Part shown: piece by piece, positions 55,923 through 64,000 of the stretch
How the letters are laid out: the number at the start of each line of letters is the position of its first letter
Position numbering within the stretch: position 1 is the stretch's first letter
Assembly (NCBI GenBank): GCA_964510535.1
Contig: CAZECG010000010.1
Span: forward strand, 1-64,000
DNA: 64,000 bases
Origin: JAJPXC01 sp964510535
GTDB lineage: Bacteria > Bacteroidota > Bacteroidia > Bacteroidales > Muribaculaceae
Direction: 5' to 3'
The notes under the pieces: generated by a model
Told to the model about the DNA's origin: nothing
Databases searched by the model: none
Seen by the model: the letters and a program-made list of their open reading frames with translations, nothing else
Translations under genes and position numbers: made by a program

Positions 55923-56705
55923 CTACAAGTCGGTGGGGACAGCCACAATCTTCATGTTGTTGTCGCGTATGAAACTCATGATGTTGTCGCGCACGTCTGA
56001 CGGCTGTACATCGGCTTCGATGCGCCTCAAGGCGTTGAACACCGATGTGCCGCACTGGTAGACGTGTCGGTAGCTTTTAGCCACATCGTCAATCTGCTCC
56101 TCGGTGAAGCCGTGGCGGCGCATTATATAAGCATTGATGCCATAGTAGGCTGCCGGGTTATGCGCGATGATGACGTAAGGGGGAACATTTGAACCGATGC
56201 GGCATCCGCCTTTTATCAACACCCAATCGCCGATTTTACAGCCCTCGTGGAGCATAGAGTTTGATGACAGGATTGAGCAATGCCCCACGACGGTGTCGCC
56301 GGCAATCATCGCACCGTTACCAATGACGTTTTTGCCTTGAATCCAACTGTCATGACCGATATGGCTTTCAGCCATGATGAATGAATCGTTACCGATGCGC
56401 GTGCCTTGGCCTTCGCGAATGCTGCGGTTGATTATGACGTGTTCGCGGATGACGTTGTTATCGCCGATTAAACAAAACGTTTCTTCGCCTTTCCAACGGA
56501 AGTCTTGAGGGTCAGCCCCGATGATGGAGCCTTGATAGACCTTGTTGTTTTTCCCCATTCGGGTACCGCCGATAATGCTCGTATAGGACATTATCTCGCA
56601 ATTATCGCCGATTTCGACATTAGCGTCGATGAAAGCGAAGGGGTGAATTGTCACATCTTTGCCGATTTTGGCAGAAGGGTCAATGTGGGCTAACGGACTA
56701 ATCAT
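55923..56705 (-). CDS. lpxA: Acyl-ACP:UDP-GlcNAc O-acyltransferase LpxA
   Basis: The 260-residue first enzyme of lipid A synthesis, a left-handed beta-helix trimer made of hexapeptide repeats (for example IGKDVTIHPFAFI, IGNDSFIMAESHIGHDSW). The catalytic histidine is H118 in AESHIGHD. The C-terminal helical domain (HGFTEEQIDDVAKSYRHVY) is typical. It is separate from other lpx genes and follows the efflux outer-membrane gene by 36 bases, with no visible promoter of its own, so it looks like the last gene of the efflux operon. Confidence 0.95.
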   Translation of the reverse strand: MISPLAHIDPSAKIGKDVTIHPFAFIDANVEIGDNCEIMSYTSIIGGTRMGKNNKVYQGSIIGADPQDFRWKGEETFCLIGDNNVIREHVIINRSIREGQGTRIGNDSFIMAESHIGHDSWIQGKNVIGNGAMIAGDTVVGHCSILSSNSMLHEGCKIGDWVLIKGGCRIGSNVPPYVIIAHNPAAYYGINAYIMRRHGFTEEQIDDVAKSYRHVYQCGTSVFNALRRIEADVQPSDVRDNIMSFIRDNNMKIVAVPTDL

Positions 56706-56741
56706 GGTTTTCTGTTTTATGTTAGGTAATCGACGCAGGGT

Positions 56742-58121
56742 TTAACGGCCACCGCCGAGCGACTGATACAAGTTTATAACAGCCTGGGATCTCGACAACC
56801 GGGTTGAGAGTTGAGAGATTTGCGCTCCGAGAAGGCCCTGCTGGGCTGTCAGCACTTCGAGATAAGTCGAAGTTCCCAAAGTTAATAATTCTTGGGTATA
56901 TTCGACCGATTTTTCAAGATTTTCTACTTGCCGGGCGAGATAGATCTCTTTCTCGGCACTCTTTTCATAGACTGTCATAGCGTCGCTGACTTCGGCCGAT
57001 GCCGACAGCAAGGTGTACTTGAAGTTGTTCAACGCCTGCTCTTGTTGTGCCTTGGTAGCTTTCAGGCGGGCGATGTTGGCACCACGGGAGAATATTGGGA
57101 TTGTGAGCGAAGCGGCAATTTGCGCGACCCACTCGCCGGGATTCAACACCGTCGAGCCGAGCAAGTTGGTGAAACCGCCGTTGGCAGTGATGTTCAAGCC
57201 GGGATAGAAGTTGGCCCGCGCCTGATTAGTGGCGTAATAGGCGGTGGCGAGAGCCTGCTCAGCCGCTCTGACGTCGGGACGCGCCGCGAGTTCCCGCATC
57301 GGAATGGCTTCGCGGAGCATTGTCGGGGACACAAGAGTCGCCTCGGGGCTAACCGCCCACTTCTGTGGAGTTGTGTTGAGCAACAGCGACAGAGTGTTGT
57401 TGACCTCGTCAATCGCCACCTCTAAATCGGTAATCGATGCGAGAATACTGTAGTAATTGGCTTGGCTTTGCACGACAGCCGACTCGTTGAGACGACCGGC
57501 GAGTTTGAGGTTTTTCATTGTTTCGACGCTCTCAGCCCACAGCTCGGCAGTCTCGCGGCTGAGTTTCAACTGAGCTTCGAGATTAGCCAAAGTGTAGTAG
57601 GTGTTTGCCACGGCGGCGATGATTTGCGAACGTGCCGCCTGGTGGTAAGCCTCGCTCTGGAGCACCGCTGCCTTGGCGCCGCGCTTGGTGTTGAGCAGCT
57701 TGCCGAAGATGTCAACCTCCCACGACACTGATGCCGGAAGTTGGTAGGTGTAACCCATCTTGCTGCCTGCGTACGACACGCCTGCTCCGTTTGGGGCGAG
57801 TGCCAACGACGGGAAGAAGCTCAATTTAGCGCCTTTGAGCTGAGCTTGAGCTATGTCGACGTTGAGTTTAGCGTTCTGCAAGTTGGTGTTGTTGACCAAC
57901 GCGCGGTTGATAAGGTCGGCCAATACCGGGTCGGTGAACACCTGCTCCCAGCGCAAGTTGCCGAAAGCGGTCGTGTCGGCCACGGCTTGGCGAGCTTTCA
58001 CATATTCCTCGGTCAGCGCGCTGTCCTGAGGCATCTCAAATTTTTTGTAGAGGTTGCAACTGCCGAGCATAATCACGCCCAAGGCCACCGCCGCAACTCT
58101 TGCCATATATTTAATTTTCAT
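56742..58121 (-). CDS. Outer-membrane efflux channel (TolC/NodT family)
   Basis: A 459-residue outer-membrane factor. A lipoprotein signal peptide ends with the lipobox LGSC (Cys at ~22). Long heptad-like helical stretches (for example NTNLQNAKLNVDIAQAQLKGAK and YYTLANLEAQLKLSRET) and two OEP repeats form the channel. It would complete the tripartite pump with the two upstream genes, extruding drugs, bile acids or similar compounds. It is 26 bases from the RND gene. Confidence 0.92.
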   Translation of the reverse strand: MKIKYMARVAAVALGVIMLGSCNLYKKFEMPQDSALTEEYVKARQAVADTTAFGNLRWEQVFTDPVLADLINRALVNNTNLQNAKLNVDIAQAQLKGAKLSFFPSLALAPNGAGVSYAGSKMGYTYQLPASVSWEVDIFGKLLNTKRGAKAAVLQSEAYHQAARSQIIAAVANTYYTLANLEAQLKLSRETAELWAESVETMKNLKLAGRLNESAVVQSQANYYSILASITDLEVAIDEVNNTLSLLLNTTPQKWAVSPEATLVSPTMLREAIPMRELAARPDVRAAEQALATAYYATNQARANFYPGLNITANGGFTNLLGSTVLNPGEWVAQIAASLTIPIFSRGANIARLKATKAQQEQALNNFKYTLLSASAEVSDAMTVYEKSAEKEIYLARQVENLEKSVEYTQELLTLGTSTYLEVLTAQQGLLGAQISQLSTRLSRSQAVINLYQSLGGGR

Positions 58122-58147
58122 CGTTAAGTCAGTATCTGAATGAATGA

Positions 58148-61100
58148 TTAATGGGAGTATTGCTCAATCTCGGCCTCGATGCCGCTGTTGTCGGTGTCTT
58201 TCCACTTAATCGGGGTAATCTTTTCCTGAATCTTCTGGAAGATGACAAACAGGGCGGGGACAAAGAGCACCTGGAGCACCATACCTATCAACATACCGCC
58301 GATAGAGCCGCTACCGAGCGCGCGGTTACCGTTGGCACCCACACCTGTTGCGAGCATCATGGGCAACAGACCGATAATCAAGGCGAGCGAGGTCATCAGA
58401 ATCGGGCGCAGACGGGCACTTGCGCCTGCGATTGCCGCGTTGATGATTGACATACCGGTGCGACGGCGGTCGAGCGCGAACTCAACAATCAAGATGGCGT
58501 TCTTTGCCAACAGACCGATAAGCATAATCAAGGCAATCTGAAGGTAGATGTTGTTGGTGATGTCGAATATTGACGCGAATATGAACGTTCCCATCAGACC
58601 GAAAGGTATCGAGAAAATCACGGCGAACGGGAGGATATAGCTTTCATACTGTGCCGACAGCAAGAGATATACAAATAGCAGACAGAGACCGAAGATTATG
58701 ACGGTCGCGCTACCCGATGATGAGCTTTCCTCACGGGTCATACCGGCATACTCGTAGGTGAAACCCGCCGGGAGCGTCTCCGCGGCTACTCGTTCGATAG
58801 CTTTCAGAGCGTCGCCTGAAGAATAACCGTCGGCGGGCGAGCCTGTCACGGCGATTGACTGGAACATATTGAAACGTGTGAGCAGGTCAGGGCCGTAAAC
58901 GCGCTTGAGCGTCACGAAGTTGCTCAACGAAGCCATTTCAGCCCCGTTGCGCACCTTGATGGATGCGAGTGTCTCGGGTGAAACACGGGCCTCTGGAGAA
59001 GCCTGCATCATCACGCGGTAAATCTTACCGAAACGGTTGAAGTTTGACACATACATACCGCCATAATAGCCCTGGAGTGTCGACAGAATCGTCTGCGGGC
59101 TGATGCCAGCCTGCTTAGCTTTCGCGGCGTCGATGTCGACCATATACTGAGGGAATGTGGGGTTGAATGTCGAGTAAGCCACTGAAATCTCGGGTTGTGC
59201 GTTGAGCTTGCCGAGGAACTGCTGCACGATGCCGAAGAAGTTGTTGATGTCGCCGCCGGTGCGATCCTGCATCTTCAGCTCAAAACCGTTGGTCATCGAG
59301 TAGCCTGAAATCATCGGTGGCGCGAACGCAACCACGCGGCCATCTTTAACCTGCGGTGTCACTTTGGCGTAAATCTGAGCCAAGACTTTGTTGACATCAT
59401 CCTCACGGTCATCCCAGTGATGGAGCTTGACGATGAATGTACCGTAGGTCGCGCCTTGTCCGGCAAGGAAGCTGTAGCCTGCTATCATCTGGCTATATTC
59501 CACAGCGGGAATCTGCCGAACCAGACTGTCAACCTTGTCAAGCACTTCCAGGGTGCGCTCCTGAGATGTGCCCGGGGGCATATCGACCATCACAAATAAT
59601 ATACCGGTGTCTTCATTTGGCACGAGAGCGGTCGGACGACGGCTCATGAGGACGACGAGAACAATGATGGCCACAGCCACGATTGCAAACGATGTGATTT
59701 TGTGGTTGATGAAGAATCCGACATATTTCTTATAATGGGTGAGAATTTTCTCATAACCTTCGTTGAATCCCTTGTGGAAACGGGGCGTGAAAATGCCCAT
59801 TATCGTCACAACGGCTGTCGCAGCTGCGATGACACACTTCCATGGTGTCTCAAAGCTGTACCACCCCAACACCATGAATGTGATGGTTGCCACGAGGAAA
59901 ATGAGGGTGATGGCGGGACGTATGTCAAGGTGGAAGGCCTTTTTATAACGTTTCTTCATGACTTCACCTGCCGCTGAATAAGCTTCGCCCATGCGCTCTT
60001 TAAGGCTTGAATCGCTATTGTGGGCTTTAAGCAACACGGCGCAGAGAGCCGGCGACAGGGTCAAGGCGTTGATAGCGGAGAATAAGATGGCTATAGCCAT
60101 TGTCAGACCAAACTGGCGGTAGAACACGCCCGAAGTGCCGGGCATGAACGACACCGGGATAAACACCAGCATCATGACAAGCGTGATTGAAACGAGCGCG
60201 CCCGCAATCTCGCTCATGGCATCAATCGAGGCTTTGCGGGCATTCTGATAGCCCACGTCGAGCTTGGCGTGGACCGCCTCGACGACCACAATCGCGTCAT
60301 CGACCACAATCGCGATGGCAAGCACCAAAGCCGAGAGGGTGATGAGGTTTATCGAGAACCCAATCATCTTCAACATGAAGAATGTACCAATCAAGGCGAC
60401 AGGGATAGCGATTGCGGGTATTAGCGTAGAGCGGAAATCCTGCAAGAAAACATACACGACGAAGAACACGAGCACAAACGCCTCGATGAGGGTTTTGACC
60501 ACCTCATGAATCGAAGCGTAGAGGAAGTCGTTGTTGTTCATCGGAATCGCGAATTCCAATCCGTCGGGGAGGTCTTTGCTCATCTTGTCGACAAGAGCCA
60601 CGCAGTCGTTGATAATCTGCGTAGCGTTAGATCCGGCGGTCTGGAACACGATAGCCATGGTGGCGGGGTTTCCGTTGAGCGTGTCGTGGAAGCCGTAGGT
60701 CACCTTGCCAAGTTCAATTTCAGCCACATCCTTGAGATAAAGCACCTCTCCGTTCTCGGTGGCTCGGACTACGATGTCGCCAAACTCCTCGGGGGTTTCA
60801 AGACGGCCTTTATATTTCAAAGTGTATTGGAACGACTGGTTGCCCTGCTCGCCGAAAGCGCCGGGGGCTGCCTCGATATTCTGCTCGGCAAGAGCTGCCG
60901 CGACGTCCGACGGCATCAGCCCATACTGACCCATTACGTCGGGTTTGAGCCATATACGCATCGAATAGTCGGCACCGAACGACATCACGTCACCCACACC
61001 CTTCACGCGTTGAAGCTCGGGGATGACGTTAATCTTCATGTAGTTGTCAAGGAATACCTCGTCATATTCGTCGCTGGTCGAATAGAGAGCCACACCCATG

Positions 61101-61513
61101 AGCATTGATGTCTGGCGTTTTTTTGTGATGACACCCACTTGTGTCACCTCGGCGGGGAGTAGGTTTTGGGCTTTAGCGACGCGGTTTTGCACATCGACAG
61201 CTGCCATATCGGGGTCGAATCCCTGCTCGAAATAGATGCTTATGTCGGCCGAGCCGGTGTTGGTAGCGGTCGATTCCATGTAGGTCATGCCCTCGGCTCC
61301 GTTGATAGACTCCTCAAGAGGAGCGATAACCGAGTTAAGCACGGCCTGGGCATTGGCGCCGGTATAGGTTGTCGACACCGAGATTGTAGGAGGCGCGATA
61401 TCGGGATACTGAGTGATGGGGAGAGAGAAAAGTCCCAATATACCCAGCAGGACAATAAATATTGATATAACCGTCGACAGGACAGGGCGGTTAATAAAAT
61501 TATCAAGTTTCAT
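58148..61513 (-). CDS. RND efflux permease, HAE1 (AcrB-like) family
   Basis: A 1121-residue inner-membrane proton-drive transporter. It starts with KLDNFINRPVLSTVISIFIVLLGI and has the expected twelve membrane helices with two large periplasmic loops. Segments such as VVDDAIVVVEAV (helix 4, containing the proton-relay aspartates) and the C-terminal AKNAILIVEFALD are hallmarks of the AcrB group. It is slightly longer than E. coli AcrB because of an insertion near the central cytoplasmic region (residues ~500-590). The C-terminal tail is acidic. Substrate range cannot be predicted. Confidence 0.95.
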   Translation of the reverse strand: MKLDNFINRPVLSTVISIFIVLLGILGLFSLPITQYPDIAPPTISVSTTYTGANAQAVLNSVIAPLEESINGAEGMTYMESTATNTGSADISIYFEQGFDPDMAAVDVQNRVAKAQNLLPAEVTQVGVITKKRQTSMLMGVALYSTSDEYDEVFLDNYMKINVIPELQRVKGVGDVMSFGADYSMRIWLKPDVMGQYGLMPSDVAAALAEQNIEAAPGAFGEQGNQSFQYTLKYKGRLETPEEFGDIVVRATENGEVLYLKDVAEIELGKVTYGFHDTLNGNPATMAIVFQTAGSNATQIINDCVALVDKMSKDLPDGLEFAIPMNNNDFLYASIHEVVKTLIEAFVLVFFVVYVFLQDFRSTLIPAIAIPVALIGTFFMLKMIGFSINLITLSALVLAIAIVVDDAIVVVEAVHAKLDVGYQNARKASIDAMSEIAGALVSITLVMMLVFIPVSFMPGTSGVFYRQFGLTMAIAILFSAINALTLSPALCAVLLKAHNSDSSLKERMGEAYSAAGEVMKKRYKKAFHLDIRPAITLIFLVATITFMVLGWYSFETPWKCVIAAATAVVTIMGIFTPRFHKGFNEGYEKILTHYKKYVGFFINHKITSFAIVAVAIIVLVVLMSRRPTALVPNEDTGILFVMVDMPPGTSQERTLEVLDKVDSLVRQIPAVEYSQMIAGYSFLAGQGATYGTFIVKLHHWDDREDDVNKVLAQIYAKVTPQVKDGRVVAFAPPMISGYSMTNGFELKMQDRTGGDINNFFGIVQQFLGKLNAQPEISVAYSTFNPTFPQYMVDIDAAKAKQAGISPQTILSTLQGYYGGMYVSNFNRFGKIYRVMMQASPEARVSPETLASIKVRNGAEMASLSNFVTLKRVYGPDLLTRFNMFQSIAVTGSPADGYSSGDALKAIERVAAETLPAGFTYEYAGMTREESSSSGSATVIIFGLCLLFVYLLLSAQYESYILPFAVIFSIPFGLMGTFIFASIFDITNNIYLQIALIMLIGLLAKNAILIVEFALDRRRTGMSIINAAIAGASARLRPILMTSLALIIGLLPMMLATGVGANGNRALGSGSIGGMLIGMVLQVLFVPALFVIFQKIQEKITPIKWKDTDNSGIEAEIEQYSH

Positions 61514-61537
61514 CGTGGTTATGTGATGATTGGATTG

Positions 61538-62707
61538 TTAGTTTTGTTTAGGCTGCTCGGCTTTTTTTGCGGGGTCAACGGGGTTTATTACCACACCTTC
61601 GCGGACAGTCGTACCCACGCCCTCGATTGCGATGCGGTCGCCGGGGTTTAGCCCTGATGTCACAACGAATGTTTTTCCGTCATTAAGAGGAGAAACGGTG
61701 ATTGGGGCCGATACCGCTTTGTTGCTGTCGTTGACCACATATACAAACCGGAGGTCTTGCAACTCGTAAGTCGCCTTTTGAGGGATAATGATTGCGCTGT
61801 CGGTACGCTGAGGGATTAGGATTGCGCCGGTGCTGCCGCTGCGCAACATTCTGTTTGGGTTGTCGAAGAGTGCGCGGACCGATGCCGACCCGGTGGCATT
61901 GTCGAGCACACCCGACACAGTCGCCACTTTACCCTTGAGCGGGTACATATCGCCGTTGGCAAGTTTGAGCGACACCTCAGGCATCTTCTTCACTGACTCG
62001 GCGAGAGAGAGGGAGCCGTTGCCGGTCAATGCGAGTACATCTTTCTCGTTCAGAGAGAAGTAGGCGTAGACCTGAGAGTTGTCGCTGACAGTTGTCAGAG
62101 GCACGGCCGAAGTCGGCGATGCGAGCGAGCCTTCGCGGTTGGGGATTGTGCCTACCACACCGTCGCTGGGTGAAGTCACCACGGTGTACGACAGGTTTTT
62201 GCGTGCGGTTACGAGACTTGCCTGAGCCGATGCGAGGTTGGCTCGGGCTTGACGGAGGTCGTTGTCGGCCATCTGCCACTCATATTCGCTTATGATGTTT
62301 TTGTCGAAAAGTTTGCGTTTGTTGTCGGCGGTGAGCTTGGCTGTCTCAACTGCCGTTTGAGCCACGTTTACAGCGGCTTCAGCCGATTCAACGGCTGCTT
62401 GGAACTGCACTTGGTCGATGGTGAAAAGCGGTTGTCCTTTGCTGACATGCTGCCCCTCGTCAACATGCACATTAGTGATGAAGCCGGTCACCTGCGGACG
62501 GATGTCAATGTCGGTCTTACCCTTGATTGTGGCGGGGTATGTGTTGTTAAGCTCTGATGTGCCATAAACGATGGTCATCGTCGCGATGTCGGGAGCGGGG
62601 GCCTGCTGCTGTTGGCCGCCGCCGGAGCAAGATACCATTAATGCCGCCAAACCTGTAGCGAGCAAAAAATTAGATGTCTTCATTGAGGGAAAAATTAATT
62701 TAGTCAT
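61538..62707 (-). CDS. RND efflux periplasmic adaptor lipoprotein
   Basis: A 389-residue membrane fusion protein linking the pump to the outer-membrane channel. The signal peptide ends in the lipobox MVSC, followed by SGGGQQQQAPAPD. Then come a lipoyl-like half motif (TDIDIRPQVTGFITNVHVDEGQHVSKGQPLF), a coiled-coil hairpin (VESAEAAVNVAQTAVETAKL onward) and beta-barrel domains. The ATG at 62707 is preceded by AAGGAAAAT and is my choice; an in-frame ATG at 62683 would also give a good lipoprotein signal. It is the first gene of a four-gene minus-strand operon. Confidence 0.93.
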   Translation of the reverse strand: MTKLIFPSMKTSNFLLATGLAALMVSCSGGGQQQQAPAPDIATMTIVYGTSELNNTYPATIKGKTDIDIRPQVTGFITNVHVDEGQHVSKGQPLFTIDQVQFQAAVESAEAAVNVAQTAVETAKLTADNKRKLFDKNIISEYEWQMADNDLRQARANLASAQASLVTARKNLSYTVVTSPSDGVVGTIPNREGSLASPTSAVPLTTVSDNSQVYAYFSLNEKDVLALTGNGSLSLAESVKKMPEVSLKLANGDMYPLKGKVATVSGVLDNATGSASVRALFDNPNRMLRSGSTGAILIPQRTDSAIIIPQKATYELQDLRFVYVVNDSNKAVSAPITVSPLNDGKTFVVTSGLNPGDRIAIEGVGTTVREGVVINPVDPAKKAEQPKQN

Positions 62708-63092
62708 ATTTTCCTTACCTTAAAAATAAATATACTTCGGAAATCTGGCGCAAAGGTAGTAATTTTCACATTATCAATAGACTACTAAAGTTATAAAAAA
62801 TGTCATTACTGTTGGCTTTTTTTCTCTTTTTTCTTCCATAAAAAGGAACTTTATTAGCCAAATTTACATTTTTAACGCTATTTTACTCAATTTCACCAAC
62901 ATATAGCCAATCAGGCGGTTGTCATCATCGGAAAACGTCGTTGACACACCGCCAAAATGCCGAGTTTATTTATTAATTGGTGTTAAAAAGAGCGAACGAT
63001 GTTGTGAAAAAATGAACGTGGGGTTTGCAGACCGATGGTTTGGTTGTAACTTTATCGCCAATCGGCGGCAAAATCGAGCCGATTAGCCATAA
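62708..63092. other. Divergent control region, efflux operon and polA
   Basis: This 385-base AT-rich gap separates the efflux operon from polA. On the minus strand, TACCTTTG (62758-62751) is a good -7 box for the efflux operon, but no TTTG lies at the usual -33 distance, which may mean that an activator is needed. No local regulator gene (TetR, MarR or AraC type) is next to the pump. No gene or RNA was recognised here. Confidence 0.6.
63024..63054 (+). promoter_or_regulatory. polA promoter
   Basis: TTTG at 63024-63027, 19 bases, then TAACTTTA at 63047-63054, one mismatch from the -7 consensus. The start codon at 63093 follows about 38 bases later. Confidence 0.6.
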
Positions 63093-64000
63093 ATGGACGA
63101 AAAAAAACTGTTTCTTTTAGACGCTTACGCTCTAATCTACAGAGCGTATTACGCATTGATGAAATCGCCGCGTTTCACGACCAAAGGGATTGACACGTCG
63201 GCTATATATGGTTTCTGTAACACGCTCGACGATTTACTGCGCAAAGAGAGTCCCACCCATATAGCGGTATGTTTCGATCCGAAAGGCGGCGCGACGTTCC
63301 GCCATGAGGCCTACCCGGAGTACAAAGCCAACCGCGACGCCCAGCCTGAAGGGATAACGGTGGCGATACCCTATATAAAAGATATCCTTGAAGCCTACAA
63401 CATCCCGGTTATCGAGATGGCCCGCTATGAGGCCGATGACGTGATAGGCACCCTGTCGCGCTTGGCCGAGGCCGAAGGGTTTGTGACCTACATGATGACC
63501 CCTGACAAGGATTACGGCCAGCTTGTGACCGACAAAGTGCTGATGTATCGTCCGGCCTTGAAGCAACAAGGGTTTGAAGTGAGGGGGCCCAGAGAAGTTT
63601 GCGAGCGTTACGGCATAGACCGCCCCTCGCAGGTAATCGACCTACTCGCCCTTGAGGGTGACGCCGTCGACAACATCCCCGGCTGCCCCGGTGTGGGAGA
63701 GAAGACCGCATCGAAACTTATCAAGGAGTGGGGTTCCGTGGAAACCCTTCTCGACAATACCGACAAACTTAAGGGAGCCGTTCAACGCCGCATAACCGAA
63801 AACGCCGAGAAAATACGGTTTTCCAAGTTTCTCGCCACGATAAAGACCGACATACCGATTGATGTCGATTTCAACGACCTGCGCCGCCGCCCCGAGAATG
63901 TCGACAGGCTTCTCAAAATATTCAATGACTTAGAGTTCAAGACTCTCGCCAAGCGGCTTTCGGTCAACACAGAGCCAAAGGGGCCGCAACCCGCCGGAGA
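63093..64000 (+). CDS. polA: DNA polymerase I, N-terminal part (runs off window)
   Basis: The first ~302 residues of DNA polymerase I, cut off by the window edge. The visible part is the 5'-3' exonuclease (FEN-like) domain: LFLLDAYALIYRAYYALM, the acidic AVCFDPKGGATFRHE and YPEYKANR, then ARYEADDVIGTL, MMTPDKDYGQLV and the helix-hairpin-helix GCPGVGEKTASKLI. Metal-binding aspartates are in place, so this domain looks active. It repairs DNA and removes RNA primers in the cell. Confidence 0.96.
   Translation, partial: MDEKKLFLLDAYALIYRAYYALMKSPRFTTKGIDTSAIYGFCNTLDDLLRKESPTHIAVCFDPKGGATFRHEAYPEYKANRDAQPEGITVAIPYIKDILEAYNIPVIEMARYEADDVIGTLSRLAEAEGFVTYMMTPDKDYGQLVTDKVLMYRPALKQQGFEVRGPREVCERYGIDRPSQVIDLLALEGDAVDNIPGCPGVGEKTASKLIKEWGSVETLLDNTDKLKGAVQRRITENAEKIRFSKFLATIKTDIPIDVDFNDLRRRPENVDRLLKIFNDLEFKTLAKRLSVNTEPKGPQPAG

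Overview
The window looks like chromosomal DNA of a member of the order Bacteroidales, most likely a gut lineage such as Muribaculaceae (inference). Four things point there. Genes start from Bacteroidetes-type promoters (TTTG or TTG, 19-20 bases, then TAnnTTTG). The cell-wall/division genes run in the Bacteroidetes order from rsmH to ftsZ. Type IX secretion genes (two PorU-like proteases and PorV) are present. The base composition is moderately GC-rich. No rRNA, tRNA or CRISPR array was recognised.

Layout. Bases 1-2400 are an accessory edge: a tyrosine recombinase and a HigB/HigA-type toxin-antitoxin pair, both on the minus strand. From 2413 to 55798 nearly every gene is on the plus strand. 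2.4-6.1 kb holds a GDSL esterase, dnaX and a GH25 lysozyme. 6.2-14.4 kb holds two PorU-like C25 proteases on either side of rex and a degenerate FAH-fold gene. 14.5-19.9 kb holds cvpA and sufBCDS. 20.0-22.8 kb holds porV, ispF and mdh. 22.9-31.5 kb holds a PCMD-like exported protein, topA, a RluA-type pseudouridine synthase, an Lrp regulator, a small M15 peptidase (minus strand), a PpiD-like chaperone and a RsmI-like methyltransferase. 31.5-35.0 kb holds a metallo-beta-lactamase-fold hydrolase, a GT4 glycosyltransferase, an epimerase and a small membrane protein.

35.3-50.5 kb is the dcw cluster: rsmH, ftsL, ftsI, murE, mraY, murD, ftsW, murG, murC, ftsQ, ftsA, ftsZ. Spacing is tight and mraZ is absent. 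The same tight run continues into an unusual ABC-ATPase/TOPRIM (DUF4435-like) fusion, menA and a tandem ABC ATPase (50.5-54.5 kb). A SemiSWEET gene (minus) and a TIGR02757 gene follow. 55.9-62.7 kb is a minus-strand tripartite RND efflux operon with lpxA as its last gene. The window ends inside polA.

Most of the window is housekeeping. The least ordinary items are the ATPase/TOPRIM fusion at 50523-52133, which has an OLD- or PARIS-like architecture and a Walker B aspartate followed by threonine instead of glutamate; the tandem PorU paralogues; the FAH-like gene that has lost its metal ligands; a 94-base repeat/hairpin element at 27317-27410; a structured element in the space where mraZ usually lies; and two genes whose promoters leave almost no 5' leader.
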